Assembly (NCBI GenBank): GCA_949498985.1
Contig: CATECQ010000050.1
Coordinates: forward strand, 1-64,000
Direction of reading: 5' to 3'
Length of the DNA stretch: 64,000 nt
Source: Glaciecola sp. HTCC2999
GTDB lineage: Bacteria; Pseudomonadota; Gammaproteobacteria; Enterobacterales; Alteromonadaceae
A model generated the notes under the pieces. The model ran no database searches and had not been told where the DNA came from. It saw only the letters and a list, made by a program, of their open reading frames with translations. Numbering within the stretch: the stretch's first letter is position 1; the number at the start of each line of letters is the position of its first letter. Positions 63,981 to 64,000 of the stretch are shown here, one piece after another. A program made the translations under genes and the position numbers.

Positions 63981-64000
63981 CACTGCTCTCCTGTAATAGA
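63980..64000 (-). CDS. pilN: PilN, C-terminal end (partial)
   Basis: Six codons reading SITGEQ and a TGA that overlaps the pilO start enter from the right edge. No motif is visible in so short a piece; the assignment rests on the invariant pilMNOPQ order. Confidence 0.6.
   Translation of the reverse strand, partial: SITGEQ

Overview
The window is an AT-rich chromosomal segment of a marine-type gammaproteobacterium. It looks closest to the Shewanella / Psychrobium / Colwellia side of the order Alteromonadales, judged from gene order and protein likeness alone. The evidence for this is the blocks pilNOPQ-aroK-aroB-dam-rpe-trpS and argD-astA-astD-DUF1338, the pair pyrB-hemL, the small families DUF2982, DUF2970, DUF3612 and VF530, and a TorF-type porin. 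I saw no tRNA, rRNA, CRISPR array, insertion sequence or prophage. It reads as core and metabolic chromosome with local rearrangements.

Layout. 1-400: the tail of the S10 ribosomal operon (rpmC end, rpsQ), closed by a strong terminator and not followed by the spc operon. 400-2.7 kb: a tiny protein equal to the alpha/beta domain of malate synthase G, divergent from a DUF3612/PrpR-like regulator. 2.7-8.1 kb: a NarL-type two-component pair divergent from a TakP-like TRAP transporter dctPQM. 8.2-11.8 kb: LysE exporter and GntR regulator divergent from a hydrolase-kynureninase pair. 11.9-18 kb: waaA, an SDR, an iodotyrosine-deiodinase-like nitroreductase, an M3 peptidase lipoprotein and purU. 18.3-28.2 kb: a polyhydroxyalkanoate (PHA) cluster with phaB, phaZ, two phasins, phaR and phaC, with the three-gene transhydrogenase pntAa-pntAb-pntB embedded in it; a lytic transglycosylase gene lies between phaB and phaZ.

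28.4-34.3 kb: mrcB, a frameshifted TonB-like gene, glnK-amtB behind an NtrC/sigma-54 promoter, an acetyltransferase and a VF530 protein. 34.4-39.5 kb: a gamma-glutamyltransferase-like protein, a DyP peroxidase, hemL and pyrB. 39.5-46.2 kb: TetR, a two-gene RND efflux system, DUF2982, and a stand-alone receiver-HPt protein resembling the C-terminus of BarA. 46.3-49.5 kb: parC and a frameshifted lipase-like gene. 49.6-54.2 kb: arginine succinyltransferase pathway genes. 54.4-64 kb: pabA, trpS, rpe, a porin, two small membrane proteins, dam, aroB, aroK, pilQ, pilP, pilO and the end of pilN.

How genes work together. Transhydrogenase inside the PHA cluster would supply the NADPH used by PhaB, and PhaR has three regularly spaced candidate operators before the phasin genes. 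The two-component pair probably controls the adjacent organic-acid TRAP transporter. GlnK-AmtB is placed under nitrogen control by visible promoter elements. Two genes (30.8-31.6 kb and 48.7-49.5 kb) each carry one single-base frameshift and could be decaying genes or sequencing errors. The most unusual items are the isolated malate synthase alpha/beta domain, the detached BarA-like phosphorelay module, the S10/spc break, and a lipase-like protein with Asp at the nucleophile position.
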